Assembly: GCA_020002185.1 (NCBI GenBank) | Contig: CM034543.1 | Span: forward strand, 7,364,000-7,427,999 | Reading direction: 5' to 3' | DNA length: 64,000 nt | DNA from: Paraescarpia echinospica | Lineage: Eukaryota; Annelida; Polychaeta; Sabellida; Siboglinidae | Part shown: piece by piece, positions 31,601 through 40,968 of the stretch | Position numbering within the stretch: the stretch's first letter is position 1 | How the letters are laid out: the number at the start of each line of letters is the position of its first letter | Made by a program: the position numbers and the translations under genes | Notes under the pieces: generated by a model | Databases searched by the model: none | What the model saw: the letters and a program-made list of their open reading frames with translations, nothing else | What the model was told of the DNA's origin: nothing

Positions 31601-31917
31601 TATTGGTAGAGTCCCCAAAATGACAAATAAAAAATGTACACCAACATCATTACCAGTCTTAGCCGGTCTTAGGCTTAGCCTTAGCCCTAGGTGATTTACT
31701 CCAAACAGCCGAAACCAGTCATAGAATGAGCTACAGATTTCTTTAAATTACCTTGTAAACATTTTCGAAGGGTCGATTTATCCAATTTCTGCATTGGTTT
31801 GATCATACGTCTGACTTCATCAGGGATACGCGGTCCTACAAACAAAGTCCTTTCCGCCTTCGGGCCACTGCGGGCACTGCCACCGGCCCCACCTCCAACT
31901 ACATGGACGATCGACAT
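13831..31917 (-). CDS. COMMD5: COMM domain-containing protein 5
   Basis: Seven coding exons on the - strand join in phase: 31752-31917, 30401-30561, 30030-30058 (only 29 nt), 29419-29469, 27420-27515, 25184-25259 and 13831-13932. They total 681 nt, or 226 residues; human COMMD5 is about 224. The ATG at 31917 opens exon 1. The N-terminal helical part includes ALRLPLTSLK (end of exon 2), a hallmark shared with COMMD5. The COMM domain follows from about residue 152: FKWRVDI around W159, TLSDGKIHTFE in exon 6 and FQELRYSVASVLKEMEDLEK in exon 7. COMMD5 is known as a subunit of the Commander (COMMD/CCDC22/CCDC93) complex, which works with retriever in endosomal recycling of membrane proteins. The gene is unusual for its 11.3-kb intron 6 (13933-25183) and 2.2-kb intron 5, which are filled largely by minisatellites. 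All exons are intact, so I expect a working gene. It converges tail to tail with the LONRF-like gene. Confidence 0.95.
13966..14236. repeat. about 30-bp minisatellite beside COMMD5 exon 7
   Basis: Roughly eight units of about 30 bp built around tactttatattattagtaca and gtggactctg. The array starts about 35 bp from the exon 7 acceptor inside COMMD5 intron 6. Read on the transcribed (-) strand, units contain TACTAAT, a branch-point-like heptamer, followed by an AG. The open frames here on both strands are repeat translations. Confidence 0.9.
14341..16632. repeat. 43-bp minisatellite, about 53 units
   Basis: A long head-to-tail array with period about 43 bp. The core phrases are caggttctggtatccacaa and gtcagcacacaccacactg. 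Units vary by point changes and small deletions (for example ttaggttctggtatcgacaa variants that cluster near 16,080-16,430), so higher-order copying is visible. It lies in COMMD5 intron 6. There is no spacer diversity as in a CRISPR array. Confidence 0.95.
16633..19176. other. COMMD5 intron 6 segment, AT-rich
   Basis: AT-rich intron sequence with small TA tracts near 17040-17065 and 18095-18112. Apart from the weak exon candidate listed at 18169, I see no coding or RNA feature. Confidence 0.6.
18169..18381 (+). other. weak candidate exon antisense to COMMD5 intron 6
   Basis: An open stretch is bounded by tttctttaaag on the left and cag/gtcagtcag on the right. It reads on the + strand with a cysteine cluster (CECPPSDPNCVVCC) around 18291-18333. 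I do not recognise the sequence. The opposite strand is also open over the same interval, and no partner exon is visible, so it may be a chance frame or a relic. Confidence 0.2.
19177..21159. repeat. 46-bp minisatellite, about 43 units
   Basis: Head-to-tail array with period 46 bp. The core phrases are ctcaaagttagttctgata and gtatccagtcctcacgact. Units differ mostly at one three-base position (tggtgc, tggtgt, tgctgt or cggtgc), which gives sub-families in runs. It lies in COMMD5 intron 6. Confidence 0.95.
21160..22052. other. COMMD5 intron 6 segment, no feature seen
   Basis: AT-rich intron sequence. A 118-codon frame at 21762-22118 has no domain and runs into the neighbouring TIR element. 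Confidence 0.5.
22053..22351. mobile_element. 299-bp TIR element (MITE-like) with 5-bp duplication
   Basis: The left end caggggcggatccag and the inverse of the right end (cataggcagattcag) form degenerate terminal inverted repeats. ACATA flanks both sides (22048-22052 and 22352-22356). The interior is non-coding, with a local palindrome ggggggcatatgccccc near 22314-22330. A non-autonomous DNA transposon is the best reading. The superfamily is not certain. Confidence 0.65.
22352..23350. other. COMMD5 intron 6 segment with (TA)n
   Basis: AT-rich intron sequence with a (TA)n run at about 22634-22667 and a short hairpin (ggctactaccctcggggtagcc near 23041-23065). No gene seen. Confidence 0.5.
23351..24372. 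repeat. 39/45-bp GC-rich minisatellite, about 24 units
   Basis: Units contain ccactcactggcactgtcc and ccaaggcacgggccacggc and come in two lengths that differ by a 6-bp block. Both lengths are multiples of three and lack stops in several frames, so frames up to 359 codons appear on both strands. The same array is open in four or more frames and lies in COMMD5 intron 6, so I read it as non-coding. Confidence 0.95.
24373..25183. other. COMMD5 intron 6 segment, no feature seen
   Basis: AT-rich sequence with no supported gene. The 80-codon frame at 24749-24991 has no recognisable motif. Confidence 0.5.
25260..26519 (-). repeat. 32-bp minisatellite of splice-acceptor-like units
   Basis: About 39 head-to-tail units of 32 bp (core gctacaacaaacatgacagt, gacacatcatac). 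The array starts at the first base of COMMD5 intron 5 beside exon 6. Read on the transcribed (-) strand, each unit contains a TGTTTGTTGTAG-like tract, the same motif as the true acceptor of exon 6 (atttgttgtag before base 25259). The array therefore looks as if it was amplified from the acceptor itself. Confidence 0.9.
26645..26686. repeat. perfect 16-bp inverted repeat, 10-nt loop
   Basis: The arms ctgcattgaactgctg (26645-26660) and cagcagttcaatgcag (26671-26686) are exact inverse complements. The loop repeats part of the arm (cattgaacta). It lies in COMMD5 intron 5. No gene is associated with it. Confidence 0.8.
27819..28158 (+). mobile_element. 5'-truncated non-LTR retrotransposon 3' end
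   Basis: The + strand encodes the C-terminal tail of a LINE polyprotein: LSRADQVILFRLRTGHNR, then a cysteine/histidine finger (C-x-C-x8-H-x4-C in CCCETAPMITEHLLLHC). One frameshift near 28055 moves the end of the protein to another frame, which closes at the TAA near 28135. The element ends in acgacgaagaagac. TGATCCCAT flanks it on both sides (27810-27818 and 28159-28167), the target-site duplication of a 5'-truncated insertion. It sits in COMMD5 intron 4, antisense to the gene. It belongs to the I/Jockey-like group of elements with an RNase H-type C-terminus, by pattern only. Confidence 0.8.
28168..28450. repeat. CT-rich low-complexity tract
   Basis: Pyrimidine-rich sequence (tcctcctctcc-type). 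It makes an apparent 87-codon Lys/Arg/Glu-rich frame on the - strand, which is a composition effect. Intronic to COMMD5. Confidence 0.6.
28451..31751. other. COMMD5 introns 1-4 background
   Basis: Outside COMMD5 exons 2, 3 and 4 this stretch is AT-rich intron with no further supported gene. The - strand frame at 30637-30951 and similar ones have no domain. Confidence 0.5.
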
Positions 31918-32460
31918 AATGACTGTCAACTCACTGCAAACTCAGTACTAGGAAATACGAGAGTAAATACGAGTCAACATTTTATTTATACACAAAGTGT
32001 GTACTTTATAATCATCTGTAGATTTAGCAAAGCACATATATTATAAGTTATAAACATTGTAGTATCTGTACACACTACTCTGGCCCGCACAAATCACGTG
32101 ATGTCCCAATCTGAAGTTGTCCATTGAGTAGATTCTGTGAGCCGCTATGTGTCTTGTATTTACGCGGTAGAGGGCGATGTGTGTCGTTATCAAGATATAA
32201 TTATTTTGATTTTCCGATTGTTGTGTTGATATCTTGAAACCCATTTTTATATAATTTAATAATCTCAGTGTGCTTATGTATGTAATTGCTGTTACCGCAT
32301 CGCAATCACATCGGTGGGCCGATCCGAACGAATTTTCCCCAATTATCCGGGTGACATAACTATGGACATAGGCTGGTTAGATGTGGGGTCACTATATTGT
32401 CATTCATGTTACTGACCTAGTTGCCTATGCTTAGCAAAAGGTCCATCAATCCTTCAAAAA
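31918..32460. promoter_or_regulatory. upstream region of COMMD5
   Basis: Non-coding sequence 5' of the COMMD5 start (the gene reads leftward). It has no clear CpG island and no TATA box in a convincing place, so the promoter is inferred from position only. Confidence 0.3.
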
Positions 32461-32907
32461 GGGGACAAACCGCAATACATGTTAATTAGGCAGCTATTAT
32501 AACATATCCTATGCTGGATAAAACAGTATTTTGTTTACACTTTCTCAGTATACGAAACATTAATTAACTGACCACGTGTGGAAAATTCGTGGAAATGGCT
32601 TACCTCGTTTTTCAGAAAAATCCATCAAAACCCGATACCCCTCAATTTCGTTCCAACTGACTGATTTTGAAATGTTGGTGTCTTCTGCAAAATAATCACC
32701 GTGTGGATATACGAACGACTAGTGTCTATTTACTGCTACACAATGAAATATCTAATGCAGTAGTACATTTTACATCAACTGTACCGATATGTTCCATGCA
32801 AAAATGCTAAAAAATTCACACATCACACTAAAACATTATTTTCTTAGGGACTATTTCAGATAAATAATAGGGTAATTACGGACGGATACTATGTGTGGTT
32901 TGTGATC
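32461..32907. mobile_element. MITE family copy 1
   Basis: This 447-bp stretch aligns along its length with 58005-58465 (shared phrases ttttcagaaaaatcca, acccctcaatttcg, gtagtacatt). Its ends ggggacaaaccgca and, inverted, gatcacaaaccaca are degenerate terminal inverted repeats. It is non-coding and more diverged at its tips than copy 2. It lies between COMMD5 and the gypsy element. Confidence 0.7.
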
Positions 32908-33078
32908 AAAATGGATGCCGAAAGCTTGGGGCGTTTGATTATGGCGTCGGCAAACATAGACATGCAGGATTCATCAATTGACCCATCCATCACGTGACCT
33001 GATGCTTATCGAAACTATACCATGTCTTCCTAACCTTTACGTAAAATAAGCCGTACGTAAAGCAATACTTCACAGATT

Positions 33079-33083
33079 AAATT
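33079..33083. other. target-site duplication AAATT, left
   Basis: AAATT directly abuts the left LTR and is repeated at 46687-46691 beyond the right LTR. A 5-bp duplication is usual for Ty3/gypsy integrases. Confidence 0.8.
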
Positions 33084-33272
33084 TAAAGAAGAACGAAGTT
33101 CTCTTGCATTTAATCACGTATTTAATAGTAAATCCGGTCTAATGATACAATAATCAAACAAGCTGTTACTGGTGTGGTGGAATACAGTCAATCGCGGCCC
33201 GGAGGCTTCCGGTTACGGGGAGCGTCTATTGTAGATCTGTAAGTAGTAAGCGGGAGTGTTCATTATTTCCTA
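33084..33272 (-). repeat. 3' LTR of gypsy element 1
   Basis: 189 bp from taaagaagaacgaag to cattatttccta (+ strand), matched base for base by eye with 46498-46686. The tips are TA...TA rather than the usual TG...CA. Confidence 0.9.
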
Positions 33273-33284
33273 TCTCCCTCTAAG
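33273..33284 (-). other. polypurine tract of gypsy element 1
   Basis: On the - strand TTAGAGGGAGA directly precedes the 3' LTR, in the expected position for the plus-strand primer of reverse transcription. Confidence 0.75.
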
Positions 33285-33371
33285 CTTTTACGAAGAGTGT
33301 CTGAGTAATAAGCTGAGAACATTTAGAATGGCGTGATTAAACATTTTAATGCTATAAGTCTTACTGAAAGT

Positions 33372-36342
33372 TCATTTAATCTCGTAATCAGTGTGCCAAC
33401 CCGGTGCCTTGGGTTCACGGTTGGAGCGTCTCACAGCAGGTTCTGGAGGTGCCTTGGGTGGCAACGGTGACGTCAGCGGTATGATACGTCTAGCTGGTGG
33501 TATCGAGCTCGGCATTATCGGGCGGCTCGGGGTAGCGATGTCCAGTGTAGGGTGGTGTGACAGCGTAGTGACAGCCGTAGGGGCCACGGGAGATGGTGAG
33601 CCGTGAGACGGTGAGCGGTGAGTCACGTCTGGGGCCGGAGCCGGTGTGGTGGGGGCCACGTCGGGCGGCGATGGCGGCGATGGCAACATCGGTGGGATCG
33701 TACGTGGGGGCGGCGGGGTCGGGGCTAGTCTCGTGCCGAGGTCTACATCGATTGGCCGAGGCGGTTCCGGGGAAGTGATCGGTGTGAACTTCCGTAGGAA
33801 ACGACGATTGCGGAGCGTCACGCGACCGGATCCATCGACTTTGACCTGGTATTGGTCATGCTGTTTGACTTCCACGACCGTGCCGGTGCGGTCCCATTTG
33901 TTCGGGTGTTGTCCAGTTTGGTTCTGGATGCGGACATAGTCACCCACTGCCAGTGCGGGCAGGCGCCTGGTGTGTTCGCTCCAGTACTCGTGCGTCTTGA
34001 TGTGCCTTTTGCGGAGTGCGTCTTCGCGGGCACGTAGTGTGTCGCGCCAGGTGTCGTGGGGGAGATACTTGCCGGGGATCACCGGGATGAAGTCACGTAT
34101 CATGCGACTAAATACACACATTGCTGGTGATATCTTAGTGTCTGGGTTTGGCGTGTTGCGGTATTGTAAGACCGCTCGCTGTACTGCATCTGTGTCCAGA
34201 TCGCCCTTCCCGCCGGTGTTGTCCGTTATCAAGCGCTTCATTGTCTTAACAGCGACCTCCGCGTGCAATTGCTATGTGGGAAGGCGACTGAGGACAGCCT
34301 ATGATTCACGCCCCATGTGCGTAGGAACTGGCGGGTGTCGGTCGATGTGTATTCTGGACCGCCGTCCGATGCAAGCTCCTCCGGTGTCCCATAGGTCACG
34401 AAAGTCTGTCTCAGAATGTTAACCAGGCCAGCCCCGCCCGCCGATGCCTTCGCGATGATGGGCCAATTCGAGTAGCGATCGACAACTACTACGTAGTGCA
34501 CGCCCTTGTACGAGAAGAAGTCGGAGCATATCGCCTGGAACGGGTAGACGGGCAATATGGGCCGGGTGGGCGGCGCGGCTGGCTGGGACGGGGCCATACG
34601 ATGGCAGTGCTCGCATTCGTTGCGGACCTTGGCGATGTCCTCTGTCATACCGGGCCAGAATATCGATGTTTCCGCTCTTGCCGTCATCATAGACACGCCT
34701 GGTGTGCTGCGTGGAGGGCGGCCAGCACGGCGTGTCGTAGCGCGGGTGGGATGATGATGCGATCCTTATAGATGGCTACGCCGTCGGTCGTCGACAGCTC
34801 GTGTCGGTACTGGTGAAACTGTCGGATGGACACTGGCATCTCGCTCCGAGTCTTCGGCATGCCGTCCTCGATCAGTTCAGTGAGTAAGTGCATGTCGGGG
34901 TTGCTCGCGGTGGCCTCTCTCACGCGATCCCATGTCACCGACCCCAGTATCCCGGTGGCGTCACGGTGTGTCAGTAGTTCCGAATCAGCGTCGTCTGGTT
35001 CGTGTGTTCTGACCAAAAGCAGTGCGTCGGGGTGAGTGTGACCCCATAGGATATCCGATAGTGATGCGTGATCGTCCGGGAGGTCCGTCTTCACCGGGCG
35101 CCCCGTAGGGCGGCGTGACATTGCGTCGGCTGCTTTGTTTTTCATACCCGGCACGTGAGTTACACGGAAGCTGTATCGCAGTGTTTTCTCTTTCAAGTTA
35201 CGTAGGCGCGAGTTCGGTATATCCTCCAGGGAGCGATCGCCGAAGATCTTCAAGAGTGGCTTGTGATCGACCGCGATGATGAGATCCTCGCAACCAAGCA
35301 CGAAGTAGCGTGCTTTATCAAGTGCGTCGGCGACTGCCAGTGCCTCGCCTTCAATCGGGGCGTAGCGCGATTCCGCCGCGTGTGTAAATCGGCTACCGAC
35401 CAGGGTCACTTTCCAGCCGCCGTTGCAGCAGAATGGTTTCACCGGCGTACAACCACAGTGCTTCTGCAGTAGCCAGAAGCCGATTCCGGTTTTCGACCAG
35501 TCGGTGGCGATGCAGGTCGGCTTGCTCTTGTCGAATATCCTGACGCCGGTCTCGATTTCCTGGACGATGTGTTCCTTCGACTCATCGAATATCTCCTGAA
35601 GCTCCGTGTCCCATCGAAATTGTTGGCCCGCCTTCAGGAGTGCGCGGAACGGTAGCATTCGTTCCGCCATGCTGAAGGCGTGTGAGACCTGGTTCACGAG
35701 ACCGAACCATGAGCGGATGTTGTGAATGTTACGTGGCACGGGGAAGTTCAGGATTGCATCAGAATATTTCGGGCTGGGTAGTACGCATGGGGTTGGAGTG
35801 GCTGCGTCATCTGATGCAATGACCTCGCCAATGGTAGGGAATGTCTCGCTAATCATCCCCAGGTCGATGCACGCGGCCCGTGACAGGAAGATACGATCTG
35901 ATGTGTTGGTGATGTAGGCGATTTGTCGTGTCTCGTGCGTTATGGCCCGGCTGTCGGTACCCGAGAATCGCACCACCATCGCTCCGAGGATAGGTATCCC
36001 TCCCTCGTTCGCCGCTCTCATCGTCATGGTGACCGGTATGAGGTCGTCTGCATTGAGCCCCATCCTCTCGGCCACTTGTATGCCCATTAGGCAGCTCTGG
36101 CATCCGGTATCTGCCATCGCGGGGAGTTCGGCGGCGCTTACTCGCTTCCTGAGCGCGAAACCGAGGGCACGGTAATCCTCCTCGAATGCTCCGACGTAGA
36201 CCCGGACGAACGGCTGCGGGTCGGATGCGCGTTTATGCCACCTGTCACAAAGGTTATCGTACAGATGGTGGTCTAGTGCGATTGCCTTGACGTCGGCAAC
36301 CGGTCCGTTTACCATCGTGCACAGTTCGAAGGCCGCGGACTG
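33372..36342 (-). pseudogene. gypsy 1 pol: protease, RNase H, integrase; RT core deleted
   Basis: Read leftward. The protease carries the active-site motif ADTGCQSC near 36111. At about 35770 the frame passes straight from the protease/linker region to the connection part that follows reverse transcriptase (NIRSWFGLVNQVS). The fingers and palm with the YxDD box are missing, and the frame stays open over the junction. RNase H follows (ATDWSKTGIGFWL near 35500; VDHKPLL). Integrase has its H-H-C-C finger and the motifs DFF...DRYSNWP and SDGGPEYTS. Two frameshifts, near 34690 and 34265, split integrase into three frames. The C-terminal part holds a long Pro/Ser/Thr-rich tail and ends at 33372. 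It is a clear Ty3/gypsy order (PR-RT-RH-IN), with RT lost. Confidence 0.9.
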
Positions 36343-36348
36343 TTCGTC
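36343..36348. other. 6-bp target duplication TTCGTC, left
   Basis: TTCGTC here and at 41438-41443 flank the inverted-repeat element exactly. Without the insertion and one copy of the six bases, the gypsy gag-pol frame is continuous across this point. Confidence 0.9.
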
Positions 36349-36855
36349 AGTAGTATGCTCGCACATTTGGATGAGCATCCTGAGGAGTTTAAGCGATATT
36401 AGGGAGGTTTCGAAAGCCGCCCCCCTGAGCAAAGTGAGTAGTCACGTGACCTGCGCCTCCTAGCGGAAAGAAGTGTACCTAAGCGTCCGTAGTGCCATCT
36501 AGCGACTCGGACTTTAAAACATACTCGAACTTTAAAACATGTGATGTATGTATGTATGTATGAAGAATTAGTACTAAGGGAATAACTGGTAAAAACCACA
36601 GTTTGAAAGTTGATTAGGTTTTTAATGATAACGAGGAGTGTAGAGAGGTATTAGTTGTGTATGAATGTACGTGTATGTGAGGGGAGTGTAGAGAGGATGT
36701 GTATGAATGTGCGTGTATGAAAGAACTAACGAAACACAAGAGTATACGAGTGCACACGTATTTTATTGACGAATGATACAAGCGTATATGAAAGTTGATT
36801 AGTTGTTTAATAATGTGCGTTCGTCAACAACACATGCAAAAAGCACAGTTGAATA

Positions 36856-37756
36856 TTAGCGGTCGATCTCGGCATCCCAATCTTCGACAACCTCCACCAG
36901 GGAAGGAACAGGGTCCGCGTCAAAGGGAGTCCGTGTCGCCAGGAGTTCGCGTAGTACATGACAGAATATGAAAGAATGATTGTCGCGGTACTCCTCCTCT
37001 CTGAAACATATATGAAATCTTTGTATATATATATGAATTATATTATGCAAAGTACACCCGGGTGGAATAAGCCAGTGATGTAACCAGACACCGCATAGGG
37101 AATCGACATACGATAAAAGGGCAAGCTAGATCAACGGACTATGATACGTAATGGAGACGTCGGCTGACGTGATCGGTAACCAAACACCGCATACCTAGTC
37201 GAAACGACAAGAGGTCAAGCGAGGTCAGCATACACATAGATAAGAAAGACTGTGTATACATTGGAGAGAATGAGAAACGAGGTAAGAGAGAACACATAAA
37301 TAAGGTAGTAAAATATTGTTGTAATCGTTGAACACTCACGTGCAATCCTCAACACTTCCTGTCAGACTCCAGGTATCATCCTCAATACGGGAGTCACTGG
37401 AGACACTTCCTGTCAGACTCCAGGTATCATCCTCAATACGGGAGTCACTGGAGACACTTCCTGTCAGACTCCAGGTATTATCCTCAATACTGGAGTCACT
37501 GGAGACACTTCCTGTCAGACTCCAGGTATCATCCTCAATACTGGAGTCACTGGAGACACTTCCTGTCAGACTCCAGGTATCATCCTCAATACGGGAGTCA
37601 CTGGAGACACTTCCTGTCAGACTCCAGGTATCATCCTCAATACGGGAGTCACTGGAGACACTTCCTGTCAGACTCCAGGTATCATCCTCAATACTGGAGT
37701 CACTGGAGACACTTCCTGTCAGACTCCAGGTATCAGCATCGGTGGCACCGGCAGAC
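36856..37756 (-). CDS. unrecognised tandem-repeat protein, 3' exons (left arm)
   Basis: Two exons on the - strand with good GT-AG borders and matching phase: 37340-37756 (417 nt) and 36856-37000 (145 nt, ending in TAA). The first consists of seven full copies of a 17-residue unit, DTWSLTGSVSSDSSIED, plus a partial copy, and ends ...SVEDCT. The second encodes 47 residues that begin EEEYRDNHSFIFCHVLREL and end VVEDWDAEIDR. A sense AATAAA follows at about 36764. No start codon or earlier exon is visible towards the element centre, so this is a 3' gene fragment. I know no family with this repeat. It is acidic and serine-rich, which might suggest a low-complexity or surface protein, but no function can be assigned. 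Confidence 0.5.
37340..37740 (-). repeat. 51-bp coding tandem repeat, 7 full units
   Basis: Units of exactly 51 bp (phrases cctggagtctgacaggaagt and gtctccagtgactcc). They form most of the left-arm repeat exon. The opposite strand is also open but only mirrors this repeat. Confidence 0.95.
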
Positions 37757-37969
37757 CTGAAAGGTAATATAGATAACCGTGACACATAACGAACGTAAGC
37801 ATAAGGAATAATAGAGGTGAGACGTCACAGGTAGTTTACGTGAAGAACACTGTGATTATTATAGTATGATATGTATAAGATATCTATCGAATGAAACAAA
37901 GAATAATATTAATAATATTAATAATAATAATAATATTAATAGTAATAATAATAATAATAATAAATTGTG

Positions 37970-39280
37970 TGGTACTGTCGGGGAGCTGTGTGTGTGACTG
38001 TCAGGGAGCTGTGTGGAACTGTCAGGAAATTGTGTGGTACTTTCAGAGATCAGTGTGGGACTGTCACGGAGCTGTGTGGTATTGTCAGGGAGCTGTATGG
38101 GACTGACGAGGAACTGCGTGGTACTGTCAGTGAGCTATGTGGTACTGTCAGGGAACTGTGTGTGACTGCCGGGCGCTGTGTGGGACTGTCAGGGAGCTGT
38201 ATGTGACTGTCAGGAGCTGTGCTTGACTGTCTTGAGCTGTATGGGAATGTCAGGGAGTTGTGTGTGACTGTCAGGGAGGTGTGTATGACTGTCAGGGAGC
38301 TGTCTGGGACTGTCAGGGAGCTGTGTGGGACTGTCAGAGAGCTGTGTGTGTCTGTCAAGAATTGTATGGGACAGTCAGGGAATTGTGTGGGACTGTCAGG
38401 AGCGATGTGTGACTGTCAGGAAGCTGTGTAATACTGTTATGGAGCTGTGTGGAGTTTTGTGTGACTGTCGGGTAACTGTGTGGGACTGTCAGGGAACTGT
38501 GTGTGACTGTCGGAAGCTGTCTGGGACGGTCAGGGAGCTGTGTGTGACTGTCAGGAGCTGTGCCTGACTGTCATGAGCTGTATGGGAATGTCAGGGAGTT
38601 GTGTGGGACTGTCAGGGAGCTGTGTGGGACTGTCAGGGAGCTGTGTTTGACTGTCAAGAGTTGTGTGGGACTGTAAGGGAACTGTGTGGGACTGTCAGGA
38701 GCTGTGTGTGTGACGGTCAGGAGCTGTGTGGGACTGTCAGGGAGCTGTGTGGGACTGTCAGTGAATTGTGTGGTACTGCCGGGGAGCTGTGTGTGACTGT
38801 CAGGGAGCTGTGTGGGACTGTCAGGGAATTGTGTGGTACTTTCAGGGCGCTGTGTGGGACTGTCGGGAAGCTGTGTGGGACTGCCGGGAACTGCGTGGGA
38901 CTGTCATGGAGCTGTGTGGGACTGCCAGGAACTGTGTGGGACTGTCAGGAAGCTGTGTAATACTGTTATAGAGCTGTGTGGGACTGTCAGGAGTTTTGTG
39001 TGACTGTCGGGTAACTGTGTGGGACTGTCAAGGAACTGCGTGTGACTGTCGGAAGCTGTGTGGGACTGTCAGGGAGCTGTGTGGGACTGTAAGTGATCTG
39101 AGTGGTACTGTCAGGGAGCTGTGTGGGATTGTCAAGAACTGTGTGGGACTGTCAGGAAGCTGTGTGAGACTGTTATGCAGTTGTGTGGGACTGTCAGGGA
39201 GCTGCGTGGTACTGTCAGGGAGCTGTTTTGGACTGTCAGGAGCTGTGTGTGATTGTCAGGGAGCTGTGTGTGACTGTCAG
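37970..39280. repeat. 21-bp tandem array, left arm of the palindrome
   Basis: About 1.3 kb of 21-bp-based units (ggactgtcagggagctgtgtg) with variants, next to a (TAA)n tract at about 37900-37965. It meets its inverse complement at about 39280. Long frames in it come from a period divisible by three. Confidence 0.9.
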
Positions 39281-39650
39281 TCCCACACAGCTCCCTGACA
39301 GTCCCAGACAGCTCCCTGACAGTCATACACACCTCCCTGACAGTCACACACAACTCCCTGACATTCCCATACAGCTCAAGACAGTCAAGCACAGCTCCTG
39401 ACAGTCACATACAGCTCCCTGACAGTCCCACACAGCGCCCGGCAGTCACACACAGTTCCCTGACAGTACCACATAGCTCACTGACAGTACCACGCAGTTC
39501 CTCGTCAGTCCCATACAGCTCCCTGACAATACCACACAGCTCCGTGACAGTCCCACACTGATCTCTGAAAGTACCACACAATTTCCTGACAGTTCCACAC
39601 AGCTCCCTGACAGTCACACACACAGCTCCCCGACAGTACCACACAATTTA
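39281..39650. repeat. 21-bp tandem array, right arm of the palindrome
   Basis: The inverted counterpart of the left array but only about 370 bp long (cacacagctccctgacagtcc units), followed by a (TTA)n tract at about 39650-39720. The difference in length shows that the arms have changed independently. Confidence 0.9.
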
Positions 39651-39863
39651 TTATTATTATTATTATTATTACTATTAATATTATTATTATTATTATTATT
39701 AATATTATTAATATTATTCTTTGTTTCATTCGATATATATCCTATACATATCATACTATAATCATCACAGTGTTCTTCACGTAAACTACCTGTGACGTCT
39801 CACCTCTATTATTCCTTATGCTTACGTTCGTTATGTGTCACGGTTATCTATATTACCTTTCAG

Positions 39864-40968
39864 GTCTGCCGGTACCACCGATGCTGATACCTGGAGTCTG
39901 ACAGGAAGTGTCTCCAGTGACTCCAGTATTGAGGATCATACCTGGAGTCTGACAGGAAGTGTCTCCAGTGACTCCAGTATTGAGGATGATACCTGGAGTC
40001 TGACAGGAAGTGTCTCCAGTGACTCCAGTATTGAGGATGATACCTGGAGTCTGACAGGAAGTGTCTCCAGTGACTCCAGTATTGAGGATGATACCTGGAG
40101 TCTGACAGGAAGTGTCTCCAGTGACTCCAGTATTGAGGATGATACCTGGAGTCTGACAGGAAGTGTCTCCAGTGACTCCAGTATTGAGGATGATACCTGG
40201 AGTCTGACAGGAAGTGTCTCCAGTGACTCCCGTATTGAGGATGATACCTGGAGTCTGACAGGAAGTGTCTCCAGTGACTCCAGTATTGAGGATGATACCT
40301 GGAGTCTGACAGGAAGTGTCTCCAGTGACTCCAGTATTGAGGATGATACCTGGAGTCTGACAGGAAGTGTCTCCAGTGACTCCCGTATTGAGGATGATAC
40401 CTGGAGTCTGACAGGAAGTGTCTCCAGTGACTCCCGTATTGAGGATGATACCTGGAGTCTGACAGGAAGTGTTGAGGATTGCACGTGAGTGTTCAACGAT
40501 TACAACAATATTTTACTACCTAATTTATGTGTTCTCTCTTACCTCGTTTCTCATTCTCTCCAATGTATACACAGTCTTTCTTATCTATGTGTATGCTGAC
40601 CTTGCTTGACCTCTTGTCGTTTCGACTAGGTATGCGGTGTTTGGTTACCGATCACGTCAGCAGACGTCTCCATTACGTATCATAGTCCGTTGATCTAGCT
40701 TGCCCTTTTATCGTATGTCGATTCCCTATGCGGTGTCTGGTTACATCACTGGCTTATTCCACCCGGGTGTACTTTGCATAATATAATTCATATATATATA
40801 CAAAGATTTCATATATGTTTCAGAGAGGAGGAGTACCGCGACAATCATTCTTTCATATTCTGTCACGTACTACGCGAACTCCTGGCGACACGGCCTCCCT
40901 TTGACGCGGACCCTGTTCCTTCCCTGGTGGAGGTTGTCGAAGATTGGGATGCCGAGATCGACCGCTAA
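39864..40968 (+). CDS. unrecognised tandem-repeat protein, 3' exons (right arm)
   Basis: The inverted twin of the left-arm gene: exons 39864-40484 (621 nt) and 40824-40968 (145 nt, TAA at 40966-40968), joined in the same phase through a 339-bp GT-AG intron. The repeat exon has eleven full 17-residue units against seven in the left arm. The 204-nt difference is exactly four units, so both copies keep the frame. The last exon differs by one residue near its middle (ATRPPFD here, ATRTPFD in the left arm). AATAAA lies at 41057-41062. No upstream exon is visible between the array and the acceptor. Frame-keeping in both arms and intact splice sites suggest past selection on a real protein. Its identity is unknown to me. 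Confidence 0.5.
39880..40470 (+). repeat. 51-bp coding tandem repeat, 11 full units
   Basis: The same 51-bp unit as in the left arm, here in eleven full copies plus a partial one. Units alternate between SSIED and SRIED endings in a different order from the left arm. Confidence 0.95.

Noticed and set aside
32911..32997. Short ATG frame (28 codons) after MITE copy 1
   Set aside because: Too short, with no donor in frame and no recognisable sequence.
37328..37789. 153-codon + strand frame over the left repeat exon (and 39936-40496 on -)
   Set aside because: Antisense shadow of the 51-bp coding repeat; lacks the splice signals that the opposite strand has.
38601..39298. Frames of 106-119 codons in the 21-bp array
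   Set aside because: Period divisible by three keeps frames open; the composition is purely repeat-derived.
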